A stretch of DNA of 64,000 nt, taken from NCBI RefSeq assembly GCF_000376105.1, contig NZ_AQWM01000010.1, positions 1 through 64,000 on the forward strand. The letters run 5' to 3'. This document shows positions 62,158-64,000 of this stretch, in pieces. A program made the translations under genes and the position numbers. The notes below the pieces were generated by a model. That model worked only from the letters and a program-made list of their open reading frames with translations, had not been told where the DNA came from and searched no databases. Numbering within the stretch: position 1 is the stretch's first letter; every line of letters begins with the position of its first letter. Source of the DNA: Asticcacaulis benevestitus DSM 16100 = ATCC BAA-896 (GTDB taxonomy: Bacteria > Pseudomonadota > Alphaproteobacteria > Caulobacterales > Caulobacteraceae).

Positions 62158-62961
62158 CTAGCCCAGTTCCTTGGAACGCTTGTGGGCGGCATCGACCGAG
62201 GCCAGCACCAGTTCGTCAAGCCCCTCGCCCGGTTTGCACAGGATATTGAGCGCGGCTTCCGTGGTGCCGCCAGGTGAAGCCACCTTCTTGATCAAAGCGT
62301 CCGGTTCCTCACCGGTTTCATCAAGAAGTCGCGCCGCCGAGATCAGCGTGCCACGCGCCAGATCGCGGGCGTGGCTCGATGACAGACCGTTGGCCCGGCC
62401 GGCTTTTTCCAGCGCACGCACAAAAGCATAGACGTAGGCCGGACCGGAACCGGACACGGCCGTCGCCGAATTGATCTGGTCTTCATCGGCCAGTTCGACC
62501 GTCTGCGCCATGGGGGCGAACAGGCCCCGCGCCGCATCCCAGGCCGGTTCGCTGTCCGCGTAAAGACTGGCAACGCCCTTGCCGGTCGCAACCCCCGTGG
62601 TCGGCATAACGCGCGCCACCGGATGACCGGCGAAGGCCTGCTTGAGCTGGGTGGTTGTCACACCGGCCATCACCGAAACAAAGGCGGCCTTCGGATCGAT
62701 ATTACCAGATAGAATTTGCGCCACGGCATACCAGCCCTGCGGCTTGACGGCCAGGATAATGGTCTTGGCCTCGCGCCAGATTTCCGGCAGCGGATTGAGG
62801 CGCGCGCCATCGGCGGCATAGGCTAAAGCTTCACCGCCCGGCTTGAGATCGAGGATCATCACGTCGGCAGGTATCACATGCCCCTGGACGCGGAAGCCCT
62901 TGAGTATCGACGAACCCAGAGCGCCGGCGCCCACAAGCAAGATCGGTTTGGCTAAGCTCAT
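62158..62961 (-). CDS. proC: Pyrroline-5-carboxylate reductase
   Basis: The 267-residue enzyme reduces pyrroline-5-carboxylate to proline with NAD(P)H. It has the dinucleotide motif ILLVGAGALGSSILKG, ILAVKPQ, MAGVTTTQL, RVMPTTGVATGKG (usually RxMPN with Asn; here Thr), VSGSGPAYVYAFVRALEKAG and the C-terminal VASPGGTTEAAL signature. It lies 88 bp behind the YbjN-like gene on the same strand. Confidence 0.95.
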   Translation of the reverse strand: MSLAKPILLVGAGALGSSILKGFRVQGHVIPADVMILDLKPGGEALAYAADGARLNPLPEIWREAKTIILAVKPQGWYAVAQILSGNIDPKAAFVSVMAGVTTTQLKQAFAGHPVARVMPTTGVATGKGVASLYADSEPAWDAARGLFAPMAQTVELADEDQINSATAVSGSGPAYVYAFVRALEKAGRANGLSSSHARDLARGTLISAARLLDETGEEPDALIKKVASPGGTTEAALNILCKPGEGLDELVLASVDAAHKRSKELG

Positions 62962-63049
62962 CGTATCATTCCTCAGACTGAATAGGTCTGTCTAGTTAGT
63001 TACAGTGCGCGCCTTACACAAGCACCCGCAGGGCGCAAGGCGCGCGCTT

Positions 63050-63595
63050 TTAGGCCTCGCCCACCGTTTCAAACAGACACGCCGCGAAGGCGTCCGCCGG
63101 CGTGACAACGCCCTTGAACCAGAAGTCAAACGCCGGGAAGAAGCGATCAACGGCCTCGGCGGCGCTGTTGATCATGTGGGCGCTGGCCACCACCGAAGCG
63201 CGCTCGAGCGGATTGAGCGCCACCGTATGACGGAAGATGACATCGTAAGCGCCCGCCCCTTCGGCCACTTCCACATCGCGGAAGACCTCGAAATGGCCAA
63301 ACCAGACATGCGAATTGATCAAGCACAGCAGTTCATAAAGCCCCGCCAGACGATCGGCCGCCAAAGGCTGGCCGGCGCCGCTTTCGACATCGAGCGAGCA
63401 GCACAGTTGCAGACACTCGCCTTCCGGCCGCCACGAAAACCACATTTCGTAGGTGCGCCAGTCGCCGGTCAGGGCAAAGCCCAGATCGCCTTCAGGCGTG
63501 CGCTCAAATTCCAGCCCTTCCTCGGTCAGGATGGATTCCACCATATCGAGGGGATCGAAGGCGGCATCGCTGTCGAGGGTCTGTGGGGTATTCAT
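63050..63595 (-). CDS. YbjN domain-containing protein
   Basis: The 181-residue protein matches the YbjN family (type III secretion chaperone-like fold): DMVESILTEEGLEFERTPEGDLGF, YEMWFSWRPEGECLQLCCSLD and LYELLCLINSHVWFGHFEV. The role of this family is unclear; in alphaproteobacteria it commonly neighbours proC and ubiK, as here. Confidence 0.88.
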   Translation of the reverse strand: MNTPQTLDSDAAFDPLDMVESILTEEGLEFERTPEGDLGFALTGDWRTYEMWFSWRPEGECLQLCCSLDVESGAGQPLAADRLAGLYELLCLINSHVWFGHFEVFRDVEVAEGAGAYDVIFRHTVALNPLERASVVASAHMINSAAEAVDRFFPAFDFWFKGVVTPADAFAACLFETVGEA

Positions 63596-63635
63596 GTAAT
63601 CTCGTTCTATCTAAATTTTAGTCTTGCGGCCAAAT

Positions 63636-63899
63636 TTAATCCTGCGGAATGTCTGTATCAGGCTTTACGCCCTTGCCTTTGGGCTTGATACTTAAGGCCG
63701 CCACGGCCGCACGCAGTTCGGCCACCTCAGCCTTCAAGGCGTCCAGTTCATCACGGCGGACCAGATCCATGTCGGCCACGAAGCGGTCGCCCTGGGCGCG
63801 GAAAGCCGCCTTGGCTTCTTCGCCGGCGGCCTGGGCCAGTGACATGGCGCCGGTGGTCATCTTGGCGAGTTCGTCGAGGAAGGGGTTTTGGCTTTGCAT
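63636..63899 (-). CDS. ubiK: Accessory factor UbiK-family (BMFP) protein
   Basis: The 87-residue protein has NPFLDELAKMTTGAMSLAQAAGEEAKAAFRAQ and a C-terminal coiled coil with ELDALKAEVAELRAAVAAL, the BMFP/UbiK signature. UbiK-type proteins help the ubiquinone synthesis machinery at the membrane; BMFP also fuses membranes in vitro. It is the first of three minus-strand genes with YbjN and proC. Confidence 0.85.
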   Translation of the reverse strand: MQSQNPFLDELAKMTTGAMSLAQAAGEEAKAAFRAQGDRFVADMDLVRRDELDALKAEVAELRAAVAALSIKPKGKGVKPDTDIPQD

Positions 63900-64000
63900 G
63901 GTAAGGCACTCCGCGGATGATAAGATCGTCTTGTTATATAGGCGCTTATCTCATTTCCGACAAACTTTTCATGATTCTGGCGGCACTGCCTCTCTTTTGT

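Noticed and set aside
63972-64000. ATG at 63972 that could begin a plus-strand gene running off the window (such as lgt)
   Set aside because: Only ten codons are visible, too few to support a gene or a product.

Overview
The window looks like chromosomal DNA of a Caulobacterales-type alphaproteobacterium, probably close to Asticcacaulis or Caulobacter. That placement is inferred from gene content and order, not from a database search. It rests on several large TonB-dependent receptors, a Caulobacter-style flagellin, the dxs-ispA-xseB order, a Coq7 hydroxylase, a phytase beside a receptor, and a GH35/GH31 pair. Most of the window is GC-rich; the first 3-4 kb are visibly richer in A and T.

Layout. 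(1) 1-3.5 kb is a decayed mobile region. It holds the end of an IS3-type transposase, a tyrosine integrase with an internal deletion, and a serine resolvase interrupted by a stop codon. Between the two recombinase remnants lies an intact and unusual flagellin whose variable middle carries a duplicated EF-hand (calcium-binding) module. (2) 4-17.4 kb is mostly housekeeping: a Kef-type antiporter, a methyltransferase, an N-formylglutamate amidohydrolase, folD, a ferredoxin reductase, a 3-oxoacid CoA-transferase pair, a complete four-gene Mla/Lin-type lipid transport operon, a thioesterase and a nucleoside transporter. Two related inverted-repeat elements lie between convergent genes here. (3) 17.5-24.2 kb holds a TonB receptor, a TPR-sulfotransferase and an OmpR/EnvZ-type two-component pair.

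(4) 24.3-35.8 kb is the most coherent accessory system, a phosphorus-scavenging regulon. It contains a TonB receptor, a GntR/UTRA (PhnF-like) regulator, a PhnZ-like HD oxygenase, a Tat-exported phospholipase C translationally coupled to a phosphonate-type flavoenzyme, phosphonoacetaldehyde hydrolase (phnX), a DUF5690 membrane protein and a stand-alone pstS. Three palindromic sites matching the HutC-subfamily operator pattern GTNTANAC lie in front of the receptor and in the divergent phnZ/plc promoter, so these transcription units probably form one regulon. I propose that the phospholipase feeds phosphonate head groups to the flavoenzyme and PhnX, giving a phosphonolipid-degrading pathway.

(5) 35.9-52.5 kb holds two paralogous membrane proteins of unknown function, a MarR regulator, the yqaA-dsbB-coq7-Nramp run, a GT87-like membrane protein, an HNH nuclease, gluQ, a cold-shock protein, a hydrolase homologue that has lost its catalytic Ser and His, an RcnB-like protein, dxs-ispA-xseB and cfa. 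(6) 52.6-64 kb holds a GH31 alpha-xylosidase and a GH35 beta-galactosidase (xyloglucan-type) under a FadR-type regulator. A TonB receptor divergent from a beta-propeller phytase follows, then proC, a YbjN protein and ubiK. No rRNA, tRNA or CRISPR array was recognised.
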